The notes below the pieces were generated by a model that worked only from the letters and a program-made list of their open reading frames with translations, was not told the DNA's origin and searched no databases. A DNA stretch of 64,000 bases, from the NCBI GenBank assembly GCA_961205875.1, contig OY540811.1:34007340-34071339 (forward strand). The letters are read 5' to 3'. The position numbers and the translations under genes are program-made. Shown here in pieces: positions 31,814 through 42,679 of this stretch; the stretch's first letter is position 1; each line of letters opens with the position of its first letter. This DNA comes from Sialis fuliginosa (lineage: Eukaryota; Arthropoda; Insecta; Megaloptera; Sialidae).

Positions 31814-33894
31814 CAGGGACTTGAACCCGACAAAAACCGTATTTTTCAATAACCTGAACCTGAATCCGAACCTTTTCATGGATAATCGGTAAACATATAT
31901 TTTTAATATTTTTCTCCAATAATTTTTAAAAGAAATTATAAAATTTACTAACTGGAAATGTGTTTGAATTTTATGTTATGATGTGAGTTATTAAGTCCGC
32001 TATTAAAAGGCTGTAGCCGGGTAAGCATGCAAAACATGCCTTTACATGGATTTGGCTGATTATTTTTTTGGAAGTCACATTCTATTAAACATTCAACCTG
32101 ACCAAATATTAGCTTCCAAAAATTTATAGTTTTCGAAAAAAAAAAATTTTTTGATTTTCAAAAAAAAATTTTTTTTTGATAATCTGTCAGTCGAATTTGA
32201 TGGTGCTTGAAATATATTATAGAGGTACTTATGACTCATCAGAGGTAATTTTATTATGATCCTCTGTACATAATAAACTAGAAAAAAAAAATTAATAAAA
32301 TTTAAAAAATCAAAAAAGACCATGTTGTCTTCGGAGGGCAATTACAATTTTTTTATATATTATACCTTGTATGTACCCAAACAACATATCAAAATCCCAA
32401 ATTGATACAAAGGGTATAACATACTCGTATAAATTCGCATGCGGTCGTATCGGAGTGGCGCGAGCGTGGCGCGGGCGAGTTCAAGTGTGTTAATACTTTT
32501 AAAATATCTCTAATTTGTTGCTAAACAGGACTGGGCTAACCCAGAAGCATATCGAAAATTTGACGGGGCCCATAGTCTGACAAAAACAAAATATAGAGGC
32601 CGTAGCCGGGAATATATGGGAACTACTCCATTGAATTAATTTTACAATTTTTTTTCTCATAGGTTGCTTTTTAAGTAAAATTAAATCGCCCTAAATGTCT
32701 GTGCTTCAATATATTCATTTTTGCTCAGATCATTTTTAGAAAAAATAAATAAATCTTGTCTATTGTTTTTAATGGAAAAAGATTCGCTAGTTCACAGCGG
32801 AAATGTGATTTGTTACTACTAAAGTCGATTATAAACATTTATAGGCGATTTGGGGCGATTTTTTGTTACTTAAAAAGCAACCTATGAGAAAAAAAATTAT
32901 AAAATTAATTCAATGGAGTAGTTCCCATATATTCCCAGCTACGGCCTCTATATTTTGTTTTTGTCAGACTATGGGCCCCGTCAAATTTTCGATATGCTTC
33001 TGGGTTAGCCCAGTCCTGTTTAGCAACAAATTAGAGATATTTTAAAAGTATTAACACACTTGAACTCGCCCGCGCCACGCTCGCGCCACTCCGATACGAC
33101 CGCATGCGAATTTATACGAGTATGTTATACCCTTTGTATCAATTTGGGATTTTGATATGTTGTTTGGGTACATACAAGGTATAATATATAAAAAAATTGT
33201 GATTGCCCTCCGAAGACAACATGGTCTTTTTTGATTTTTTAAATTTTATTAATTTTTTTTTCTAGTTTATTATGTACAGAGGATCATAATAAAATTACCT
33301 CTGATGAGTCATAAGTACCTCTATAATATATTTCAAGCACCATCAAATTCGACTGACAGATTATCAAAAAAAAATTTTTTTTTGAAAATCAAAAAAATTT
33401 TTTTTTTCGAAAACTATAAATTTTTGGAAGCTAATATTTGGTCAGGTTGAATGTTTAATAGAATGTGACTTCCAAAAAAATAATCAGCCAAATCCATGTA
33501 AAGGCATGTTTTGCATGCTTACCCGGCTACAGCCTTTAAATATTTTTTACTTTCTTTTTTAATTCTATAACATTACATTTCAATTTGCAAAAAAATCTGC
33601 AAAGTAGAAATTTCAATCATTAAAATGTAATTTCAATTTTTGCCCTTTTTTCTAGCTGTATTTTAGAGGCTATTAATATTTTTTCTTCTTTAGAAAATAT
33701 TTGATTTGTTAATTATAATTTTTTTCGAACAAAATAATTTTATTTCAATTACAAACATGAACCCGAACCTAAACCCTGAAAAAATAACGGTTTTTTAACC
33801 CAAATAGTTTACACCATGCTGAACCCAAACCCGAACTCGAACCTAAAATTATATTTAAACCCGAACCGTAAATAAATTCCGGTTCAAGTCCTTA
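31814..33894. mobile_element. hAT-like shell around the large palindrome
   Basis: CAGGGACTTGAACCCG at the left and GGTTCAAGTCCTTA at the right are inverted with a 12-13 bp match. Both sides carry multiple CCCGAACC/CCTGAACC motifs, as in hAT subterminal regions. No 8 bp duplication is visible at these edges (CTCTACGG versus GGGTTAGC), so the assignment is tentative. The 1.53 kb palindrome lies inside. Confidence 0.4.
32008..33535. mobile_element. 1.53 kb near-perfect palindrome (foldback element)
   Basis: Arms of about 690 bp (32008-32698 and 32842-33535) are reverse complements with only a handful of differences by eye, mostly C/T changes and homopolymer length. The spacer is about 140 bp. 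The ends AGGCTGTAGCCGGG / CCCGGCTACAGCCT are flanked by TTAAA on both sides (32003-32007, 33536-33540), a likely target duplication. A second copy of the terminal 13-mer, GGCCGTAGCCGGG, lies inside the arm at 32598-32610. There is no protein of note; the small frames are mirror images. The superfamily is unknown. Confidence 0.85.
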
Positions 33895-33904
33895 GGGTTA
33901 GCTA

Positions 33905-34306
33905 AAGTATTATTAAAAAATGCAGAACAAGCGTATTTTTACACCATAACAATCCGAAATTTTCGAAAATCTTTGATTTATAACATTGAACAGTTCAATA
34001 TTATCAGTCCGTAATTTAATAACATTTTTATTAATATATGTATATTTATAAAGTTTATTACTTATTAATACTTATTATACTAAACAAAATCTTAAAAAAA
34101 CTGCATTTGTGTTATAAAATGATTGTTTCCATTAAAATTTTTGATTATAAAATGTTGTTATATCATAATTATTATATTTATGTTCAATTTCTGAAACAAA
34201 AAAAAGTAAATTATTTATAAACTTGTTAGTAGAAAGCAGTAATAAAATTTTAAAAATTCTGGTAAATTCCGGCCGGAATAAAATCGTGAATTCTGGTACA
34301 CCCCTA
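33905..34306 (-). mobile_element. Family I element, uninterrupted copy
   Basis: Runs from GCAGAACAAGCGTATTTTTA through TTTCCATTAAAATTTTTGAT and AGTAGAAAGCAGTAATA to CCGGCCGGAATAAAATCG and the hAT-like end TACACCCCTA (34306). It provides the empty site for the family F insertion at 4.0-4.9 kb. Confidence 0.6.
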
Positions 34307-34737
34307 AAAGTGAGTAAAAAATATATAAATAACCTAAAAAACATATAAACTAAATATACTACACATAAAATATGAAGGCAAAATAACTAGACAATACTTA
34401 AAACATAACAGAATTTACAAGAATACGGTCCCCGGTGTAGTAATTCACACTCGATCACATCGATGCAAGAGCCCGCGAGGGTTAATGCGAGGCCAGGGGG
34501 AGGCGGTGTCATCAATTCGACATCAACACACAGTGCCGTAACCTTTGAGTAACAAAAACCCTCCCCGTCACACACTGGCGGACACGTTACACACCGCAGT
34601 GGTTGTGTTGGTACCCTTGATCGATAATTTGTAATTCTTCTTTGTCCACGTTTTTTTATACGTTATTTGGTTATATCATATACTGGGATTTTTTCATGAT
34701 GTTATAAATAGTTTACTTATTTTAATTTAAGAGCAGA
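34307..34737. other. Unassigned, with a GC-rich island
   Basis: The GC-rich part (about 34418-34612) has GAGCCCGCGAGGG, GGCCAGGGGGAGGCGG and CACACACTGGCGG. A minus-strand frame of 62 codons crosses it without recognisable features. It is perhaps distantly similar to the GC-rich island at 39.21-39.42 kb. Confidence 0.3.
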
Positions 34738-35930
34738 TTCTGATTATACTAACTTCAAAACGTAAAGAAAAGTTAATTTCCGCATGACGACTGTGCGTGT
34801 GTCTGGATGGAGAATTTTCTTTTGTTCACGATTACTACTGTAAATATCGGTATGGAGAACCATACATGACTTCCATGTTCTTTCTATCTTTTTAAATAAT
34901 TTTTAAATATACATTTTTTTAAATATTTTATTTATATAACCTACTACTATGAATATACATATCGTAATACATTAAAAAAACGTATATACTTACAACGGTT
35001 ACAGCTCTTTTTGCAATTTGTATATAAATATTAGTTTTCTAATGTCAAAAACATAATTCACATTCGTAGAAAAACTAATTTGACAATTTGAATTTAGTTG
35101 CATTTGTTTCCAAGGCAACATGAATTAATGACATATTAGTATTTAAAATTCAAATTTTAAGTGTGTTTTTCATCCCTTTAATGGCTGTTTAGGCACGTAC
35201 AAATAATAAATGTCCCTTAGATTCAATTGAACTGCAAATGTACCAAATCTTATCAAAATTAGTGAGATAATACTCGCAATATTCACTTTTTAGACGAAAA
35301 AAGTTACAAAATTTCGAATATTTCCAAAACCCCTAATCCGATTAGCACCAAAATCAATAGGTCTGGAGTACTCATTGAAACAAACAATTTCCCCAAAAAT
35401 AATTCAGATCGGTACATTTTTACGGTAGTTATCGTGAACGAAAAAAAAATCTACATCCTGACACACAGACACACGCACAGCCGCCATGCGGAAATTAACT
35501 TTTCTTTACGTTTTGAAGTTAGTACAATCAGAATTTGTCATTTTCTCGGACACGATTTTTCGATGGTATTACAATACTTCCATTTCCTTCGGAACATGGA
35601 AGTAAAAATGCACAGATTTGAATTATTTTTCAGTGAGTACTTCAGACCTATTGATTTTGGTGCTAATCGGATTAGGGGTTTTGGAAATATTCGAATTTTT
35701 GTAACTATTATCGTCTAATTTTGATAAGACTGGGTATGTTTGCAGTTCAATTGAACCTTTTAAGGGATATTTTTTTGTGAAAAGCACCCTCAAAATTTTA
35801 ATTTTAAATACGAATTAATACGTTACTAATTTATGTTACCTTGGAAACAAATGCAACTAAATTCAAATTGTCAAATTAGTTATTTTACGAATGTATATTA
35901 TGTTTTTGACATTATTTGACAATTATATAA
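34738..35930. repeat. Inverted pair of family D arms (foldback)
   Basis: 34845-35381 is family D in minus orientation and 35629-35930 in plus orientation, mirror-imaged around ~35.5 kb. The shared block ATTTCCAAAACCCC / GGGGTTTTGGAAAT marks the arms. A second inverted pair, AACTTCAAAACGTAAAGAAA with AGTTAATTTCCGCATG, occurs at 34750-34790 and inverted at 35480-35521. This shows family D can exist as a composite inverted repeat rather than a simple dispersed unit. Confidence 0.65.
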
Positions 35931-36095
35931 TTGGGTGGTAAAATGTTCTACCCTTCACCACCCCATCATCGGTATTTGTAAAAAGTAAGGGTATTAACAT
36001 AGCTTCATACAAGTATGTACTATAATAAAATGTTGCTTAATTTAGAAAAAAACAAACCCATTCTTTTTTGTAGAATATTATTGTAAAGCCAAACA
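35931..36095 (+). repeat. Family G repeat, copy 1
   Basis: TATAATTGGGTGGTAAAATG then CCCTTCACCACCCCATCATC and AAAGTAAGGGTATT are nearly identical to 38575-38728. Both copies are followed by family A sequence. Confidence 0.75.
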
Positions 36096-36116
36096 TAGTG
36101 AAAAACACGTTTTAAT

Positions 36117-36928
36117 TTTTGCTTCCTCGCAATATCGAAGATACGAGAAGCATTGTGCTCGTTTCAGATTGAGACAAAAAAAATGTTCTCCATATTCAAA
36201 TTTTTAAATTGATTTATCCGTTTCACGCCAAGACAAACACTTTCCGTTCCGTGTCTGTCTGTCTGTCCCCTGAATCCTTTTCACACGCATAACTCATGAA
36301 CCACTGAACCGATATTGTTGAAACTTGGTCAGATGGTTGGGTCTGTCTTGAGGACGGTCCTATTTTAAAATCATCAAAATCGTGTGTAAAGGGGAGGGGT
36401 GACATCCCAAAATATTTATTTTTTCAAGATATCTGAAGAACGACACATTTTACGTGAAAATTTTATAGAATCTTTTTTGTAGAGTATTAAATTTTCTATA
36501 ATATAGATCTACAACATTGGTTGTAAAATATATATTAAAAATATGTATCTCATTTTGCTTTAATAATTGTTCATTTGTTTTTTTTAGATATTTTCTATGA
36601 CATGTTAAATGTCATGTTGACGTTTTAAATATCATTTTGGCGTTTTAAATGTCATTTTGACGTTTGCTTAAATTTAGATTTACATTGAAATTGTCAAGAA
36701 ATTAAAAATATACGAAAACATAATCATGTGCGTTTTAAGAAAAATTTTGATATATAATTTTTTAGTATAAAATGTATAAATGTATAAATGTATAAAAATT
36801 AAATGGTTAACTAACTCCAGGCAAGCTATCTAAACACTATCGGTTTTTATTTAAATTGTTCAATAATTAACTACCTTTGGTGAATTAACACGAGGAAGCA
36901 CTGTACATTTACTTGGCAGATGTTTTTT
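36117..36928 (+). repeat. Family A repeat, copy A3 (complete)
   Basis: Full order: TTTTGCTTCCTCGCAATATC, AGACAAACACTTTCCG, a (TCTG)n tract, CTGAATCCTTTTCACACGC, AACCACTGAACCGATATTG, AAATCATCAAAATCGTGTG, GGGTGACATCCC, TTCAAGATATCTGAAGAACG, GACGTTTTAAATATCATTTT, and the tail GAGGAAGCACTGTACATTTA with CTTGGCAGATG. An inverted TGCTTCCTCG/CGAGGAAGCA pair lies at or near the two ends. The superfamily is unknown. Frames within are incidental. Confidence 0.75.
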
Positions 36929-37214
36929 AAAAGGTTATACCGAAAAAAATGCATTGTACTTTTTTGGAGGCAACAAAAATGGCAAATATATTTTTGCCAT
37001 AATGTTTAAGAACCAATACAAATATTTAAGCATTTGTCAAACAAATAGAAAAATTTCTAAAAATATACCACCCAATTACTCCTCCCATCCATTTCCATCC
37101 ACTTACCCTACAACGTTTAGTTTATTAATACCAGTCTATGTATAATGTATTTTCTCAAAAATTAGCACACTTCTAATTGCTAGTGTGTACTAATAACTTA
37201 CCACTACTGTGCAG
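36929..37214. other. A+T-rich flank; possible intron 3' end
   Basis: The last ~30 bases contain TACTAATAAC (branch-site-like) and ACTGTGCAG, an acceptor-like site directly before the exon-like block. Confidence 0.3.
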
Positions 37215-37411
37215 AGAATGAAAGTGTTCAGATTAAACTCATGTGGGAACCCATCATTGCGTTCCTTCGGGGAGACTAAGGTCGGATACGAACTTATTGC
37301 GAGAAACTCCGTAAGCTACACCCAAAGTCCCAGGAGTCTTGTGGATATTGCCTGCCTTGATTATCTCCAGGCGCATCTTAATTTTATCAATACATACTTG
37401 GATTGTTTGAG
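37215..37411 (+). CDS. Candidate host exon of unknown gene
   Basis: A ~65-codon open frame occupies a sharply GC-balanced block. By hand count about half of third codon positions are G or C, against roughly a quarter in the flanks. It is bounded by TACTAATAAC...ACTGTGCAG upstream and TTTGAGG|GTAAAT downstream, as an internal exon would be. Residues include NPSLRSFGETKVGYELIARN and SYTQSPRSLVDIACLDYLQ. I do not recognise the family and no matching repeat was found in the window. It could also be a fragment of a transposable element used only once here. If real, its neighbouring exons lie outside this window or were missed. Confidence 0.35.
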
Positions 37412-37649
37412 GGTAAATAAAGATTAACTATGCTTATTAATAAATGGCTTTATACGATTTTTGTGGAATTGATAAAAAATATATGTAATAATTACTTTCG
37501 ATTTATAATTCATAATTTTTTTAAATAATGATATTTTTCTTGTTTATACATATTTAGAGTTAAGCATTTAAAAATACCAAATTAATTGAAACTCCGATTA
37601 TTTGGAAATTATCATATCCCAATTTTATTTATCAATATCATAATTTTGA
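37412..37649. other. A+T-rich flank
   Basis: Nothing recognised. Confidence 0.3.
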
Positions 37650-38576
37650 CCAGGGATGTGTGGGCCCAGGAGGCCCGTCGATTTTTATCCAGTATTTTTT
37701 GTTCTTCAATTTTTTCCTGAGTTAAAAATTTGAATAAGACTGCATGAGACAAAATACATAAAAATATACTTTGCTCATTTATCATAGGATAAACCGTTTA
37801 CGAGCAATATCGATGCAAAAGAAAGCATGCAGAATTTTACTTAATACGGATGCTTCAAATTAAACAAAATAAATTTATATTCCTGTTCTTTGATTAAAGG
37901 TAAGAATAAAGTTCATGTACATATATCACCTAATACGTGTCCTCTTAGACCTATAGCCAGTTCTATTAATGTTGCAAGTAATTTACTAACATAACTAGAA
38001 AGCGATACTTAAAATGGCTATTTGTTGGTAAGGATGAATTTTTGGAGGTATATTTTTATTATTTTTTTGTCTTATTTTTTATCATAGAACAAGAATATAA
38101 AAATATTTTTTGTAATTTGCAGCATCCGTATTAAGTAAAATTCTGCATCCTTTCTTTTGCATCCATATTTCTCGTAAACGGTTTATCCTATGATAAATGA
38201 GCAAAGTATATTTTTGTGTATTTTGTGCCATACAATCTTATTCAAATGCCTAATTCAGGAAAAAATTAAAGAATAAAAAATACTAGATAAAAATCGATGG
38301 GCCTACAGGCCCCATACAGCCCTGATCTAAATTATAATTGCTCAATACTGGAAATCGATAACACTTATTAATACTAAACCCTGTATCAAATTTTATAACT
38401 TTAGCACAATGGAGTCTCCAGATATTAAATAAAAACTAATTTTTAATAAAATCTTTGGAGGGGTGTAGCCCCCTTACGACAAATTTCCGGACACATGTTC
38501 ATATAATGTTTTTTACTTAAAATATTTTTCTTAATTTACTGTTCAAGTTTGGCACGACAGCACTGAATCAGCCTGT
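37650..38576. mobile_element. Family F element as a large palindrome, left end truncated
   Basis: The inner arms 37650-37905 and 38115-38330 are inverted copies (CAGGGATGTGTGGGCCC against GGGGCCTGTAGGCCC-like sequence, ATCATAGGATAAACCG, GCATCCGTATTAAGTAAAAT). The right outer arm continues to TTGGCACGACAGCACTGAAT and CAGCCTGTA, followed by TA. The left outer arm is missing. Comparison with 57384 and 60829 gives the full end: TACAGG(C/A)TGATTCAGCA in this subtype. Confidence 0.7.
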
Positions 38577-38728
38577 ATAATTGGGTGGTAAAATGTTCTA
38601 CCCTTCACCACCCCATCATCGGTATTTGTAAAAAGTAAGGGTATTCATACAAGTATGTACTATAATAAAATGTTGCTGAATTTCGAAAAATCAAACCCAT
38701 TCTTTTTTTGTTGAATATTATTGTAAAT
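38577..38728 (+). repeat. Family G repeat, copy 2
   Basis: Nearly identical to 35931-36088, with a deletion of about 11 bases around ACATAGCTTC. It directly abuts the right terminus of the family F element. Confidence 0.75.
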
Positions 38729-38890
38729 GTGTATCCGTCCGTCTGTTCCCTGAATCCTTGTCACACGCATGACTCATGAACCACTGAACCGATATTATTG
38801 AAATTTGGTAGGATGTTTCAGTACGGTTCCATTTTAAAATCATCAAAATCGTGTGTAAGGGGAGGGGTAAAAATTCAACTCCTGAGGGTT
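38729..38890 (+). repeat. Family A fragment following G
   Basis: Begins inside family A at the TCCGTCCGTCTGT tract, then CTGAATCCTTGTCACACGC, AACCGATATTATTGAAATT and AAATCATCAAAATCGTGTG. It lacks the family A start present at 36117. Confidence 0.65.
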
Positions 38891-39200
38891 TTGTCAAAAC
38901 AGTTAATTTAAACATTTAATTCAATTTTTTTCTTTTATTTTTATGCTAAAAATAGATTACGTTTAAGAAACTTAATTCATTAGAGATATAGATAACGTAG
39001 TTGTTTTTTTATAATGTTTGTAGTTTTAATAAAAAAACGTCTTCAATCTCAAAAGTCCGTTTCATTGCTTTTTTCTCCTACTGCCTAAAAACTGTACTTA
39101 CTATTTTATCAGTCATATACATTCGTAAAAAATACCGATCTCTTATCATATGAAAAACACGTATTTGAATACGCCCTCCCCCTGTATTTCTAGATACGCC

Positions 39201-39520
39201 GCTGATGGTGTACACATTGTAATGTATTGGTGGGTTCGATGCAACTGTTTTGCATGAGGCTAACGCGATGTGAGGCGGCGGGCGGCGGTTATTAACGGAT
39301 GACACACAATATGTCACGCAGACAGCGCTGATGACGGACTCTTTGTGAACTACATTGTACTGCGATACGCGCGCCTCATCCGTAAGATGTCGTTTTTCAC
39401 GTTCGGCATATTGATGACAATAATGTGGTGTGAAAAAAATATGTATGTGTATTATACGTACACGCGGACGAAATGAACAGAACTTTTTTTTGTACCAGTT
39501 TATAGACATGATTTTTTTTG
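39201..39520 (-). other. GC-rich island next to a CAGCGGCGTATCTAG end
   Basis: On the minus strand CAGCGGCGTATCTAGAAATA followed by a G-run (39177-39204) is a common insect transposon terminus. The adjacent island (39210-39420) is GC-rich with GGCGGCGGGCGGCGG. A 143-codon minus-strand frame, the longest in the window, spans island and terminus. Because it reads through the transposon end and has no recognised domain, I do not call it a gene. Confidence 0.35.
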
Positions 39521-39585
39521 TTACATACAGACTTTGTCAAAAGTAATATTTTGTGAGATTTATTTCCGTAACTATCAGTTATAGA

Positions 39586-40339
39586 AAAACATTGTCAAGT
39601 AAATTCACAGTGTTTCCTCGTGCTAAATTCATCAAAGGTAGTCAAGTATCGTACAATTTTAATAAACACCGATAAAGTATTTGAGATGAACTGACTGCCA
39701 TTGGTTAACCATTTAATTTTTTATACAATTTTATTTAAAAATATTTGTTCGATATTTTTCTTAATACTAATAATTATTTTCGTATATTTTTAATTTTTTG
39801 ACTATTTCATTCTAAATCTAATTTTTTTTGTTATGCTAACGTCAAAATGACATTTAATATATCAAAGTAAATAGCGGTTATAAAAAACAAAGCAAATTGA
39901 GATAAATCTTTGTAAGATAATATTTTATTACAAACGTTGTGGTGACCTATATTATAGAAAATTGAATGCTCTACAAAAAAAATTCTATAAAATTTTCACG
40001 TAACATGTGTCTTGAGATATCTTTAAAAAATAAATATTTTGAGGTGTCACCCCTCCCCCTAACACACGATTTTAATAATTTTAAAACGGGGCCGTCCTCA
40101 AGCCAGACCCAACCAACCAGCCAAGTTTCATTAATATCGGTTCAGTGGTTCATGAGTTATGCGTGTGACAAGGATTCACGGGGCAGACAGACAGACACAC
40201 ACTCACAGATAGACACGGAACGAAAAGTGTTTGTCTTGACCTGAAACGGAAAGATCAATTTTTGAAATCGGAGAACATTTTTTTCTCATTTTAAAACAAT
40301 CACAAAGCTTCTCAAATCTTCGATATGGCGAGGAAGCAA
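39586..40339 (-). repeat. Family A repeat, copy A4 (complete)
   Basis: Reverse orientation copy with all landmarks, from AAGTAAATTCACAGTG and TTTCCTCGTGCTAAATTCAT through GGGGCCGTCCTCAAGCC and a GACA tract to GGCGAGGAAGCAA. The 92-codon frame within is incidental. Confidence 0.7.
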
Positions 40340-40344
40340 TTGTT

Positions 40345-40690
40345 TGGAGCAACTTACAGGTGCATTTTTGAGTTAAAAAAAATAGGGTCATATTCTAGTA
40401 ATTAAGATCTACATTTTGACATCTCACATGCCTAGATATGAAAAAAAGTATATGACACCCCTCTCAATTTCTCAAAAATTGTTGATACTCCTATCAAAGC
40501 CCCGTTACCATTTTTTTCAGATTTTTTGAGCCAATAGTTACCGAGTTACAGGGGAATCAAAATAAATAACTTCTTGTAGCCCTTTGTAGGCGCCATTTTT
40601 GAGTGAGAAAAAAATAGGGCCAAATTCTACTGACTGAGATCTACATTTTGACACCCCTCACGCCTTGGTATAAATATTATTAATTTTTTT
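40345..40690 (+). repeat. Two family C units outside the Harbinger element
   Basis: TACAGGTGCATTTTTGAGTT, CACATGCCTAGATATGAAAA, TTTTGAGCCAATAGTTACCG, GTAGGCGCCATTTTTGAGTG and CACGCCTTGGTATAAAT match the tandem units at 10264-11100. They directly follow family A copy A4. Confidence 0.65.
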
Positions 40691-41259
40691 ATTTGCTTTG
40701 GATTTTTTTCAACACTAGATGCATTTACGATTAAGTTCCATCAAATTCTATTGTTTTTTCTAAACGTTTAGTATATCCTTAATCAATTAAACTAACGTAA
40801 CACATAGTAATTTTCGCACGAACGAAAAAAAAACATCTTTCTTTAGTCGGATTTAGGTTACGTACATAGCGAATAATGGCATTTAATTGTATAATCAAAT
40901 GTTGCAAGAAAATTTTGAACAACGTGGATTTGAATGAATTTTAGGTATTTCCATGGATAAAAGTATTTGATTCACTATATTCCAAGAGTGCTCACTTGAA
41001 AATAAGGCGCATAGCTTGTATAATAGATTCCTCATAAAATTGAAAGCTTCGCTACTTTCTGAAACTTAAATCCATTCAACATGAACTTGAATTTCATTAA
41101 CTAAATTGAAAATTCAATCCATTAAATTATAGAAAAGACAACATATTTTATTATAATGATGTTTACATATAAGTTATATCTTTCATGTAGGGTCTGTTTG
41201 GTTGTACCTGAAGTATGTTAGTTTGTGTTGATATTAATAAAACTTTAAAAAGGGGTGTA
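40691..41259. other. A+T-rich stretch, nothing recognised
   Basis: No structure that I can support. Confidence 0.35.
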
Positions 41260-41770
41260 AAGTTTTTTTTTGGTCGGATTTACTTGAAACATATACATAT
41301 TCTACAATACAAATAATGAAAAATGTATTTCAGTATTTTTTTTGTTATACGTGCCTAAACAGCCATAGAAGGGGTGAAAGGCGGAAACCACCCTTAAAAT
41401 TTGAATTTTACATACTAATAAATAAGTCTACAATTCATATTGCCTTGGAAACAAACGCAATTAAATTTAAATTGTCAGACTAGTTACGTTTTATAAAACA
41501 AATTATGCAATTTAATACTAATTGTCAAATTAGTTATTTTAAAAACGTGTGTTATATTATTGACATTAGGATATTAGAAAACTAATATTCATAATACAAA
41601 GGTGAGTTTTATTTCTGACCAATTCCATTAAAATTTTTCATATACATATTAGAAAAATATTCACATAAACTATTCGGAAATAATAAATAATAATCAGTAT
41701 TCAAGTATTTATAATCATACTGTGTTGGGAAGTTGATTGTGTGGCCCTAAAGGGTCTCACCCCACCCCAA
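41260..41770 (+). repeat. Family D copy
   Basis: Contains GGTCGGATTTACTTGAAAC, TATACGTGCCTAAACAGCC, GAAGGGGTGAAAGG, ACATTAGGATATTAGAAAAC, AAAGGTGAGTTTTATTTC and TGTTGGGAAGTTGATTGTGT. It is the closest relative of the copy at 61.48-61.92 kb. Confidence 0.65.
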
Positions 41771-42679
41771 GCTTGTTTTAATTTTACTAATTGGTAGGGC
41801 TACATGCCGAGACGAGATGTTTCTCGGTTATCGAGACCGAGTCTAGAGTGCCTTGAATTCGGACGAAATTAGATTATTTGAAATTTTGACGAGACGAGAC
41901 TAATATTAACTTTATTTATATAAGTATCGTCATTTTAATTAGCATTTTGAAGTGATGCATTTGGGAAGTTCGATTTTTTTGTTTTCTCTTTGTATATTCG
42001 AAGACGAGCTGAAAATTGAAAAAGTTACTAAAATCGACCATGTGCGCCCCGAGAAAAGTGCATAATTGATGCATTTCGAGTGCATCGCTACACTGCTTTT
42101 GAAATATCTCCAGTTCTATAGGTCGTAGGAAAATAAAAAACTCGTAAGTAAATAGACTATAGAACTGTATAGTTAACGTTACTTTTCAAATGCATCCTAA
42201 CCTTAAAACCGAAAATCAAAATAAAAAATTTCAACATATTTTTATTTTTCAAGGTCACTATAGTATATTTACACTATTTTCAGATGCAAGAAATCTCGCA
42301 AATAAAAAATTCTACTGACTTCGTTAGAATGCCAATTGAAGCATCTTGAACTCAATGCAGAGATTCGACGTGTTTGAGCCGAGACTATGCAGAAATGTTA
42401 ACGATTCGAATTTTGTGAAACGAGGAAAAGACTGATTAGCAGAATAATGAAGGACATGAGTGTATGTATTTTATCAAATGTTGCGCTCTTATTGGGGCAC
42501 TCGAATTAATATATGTGTTTTTTTCCTATATGGTTTTTACCCCCCAAATCCTCCATCAGATACGCCGCTGCAATATATACATCTGTACATACCTACATCC
42601 ATTCTTGTATAATATACAAACCACATTCCTCAAGACCATACACAGAAAACAGTTCTCGTCAGCAAAAAAATACATTTGA
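41771..42679. other. Mixed repeat debris
   Basis: GAGACGAGA-type motifs (41820-41910) and TAGGGCTACATGCCGAGACG at 41807 look like a hAT-type end without a partner. 42288-42352 (TCTCGCAAATAAAAAATT, GACTTCGTTAGAATGCCAAT) recurs at 61340-61395. CAGCGGCGTATCTG on the minus strand at 42561-42570 is another transposon-type end, next to GGGGGG. Confidence 0.4.

Noticed and set aside
32093-33045. Open frames in the large palindrome
   Set aside because: They are the same low-complexity arm sequence read on both sides, with no domain or codon signal.
39078-39509. 143-codon minus-strand frame, the longest in the window
   Set aside because: It reads through a CAGCGGCGTATCTAG transposon terminus and a GC-rich island, has no recognised domain, and its composition follows the local DNA.
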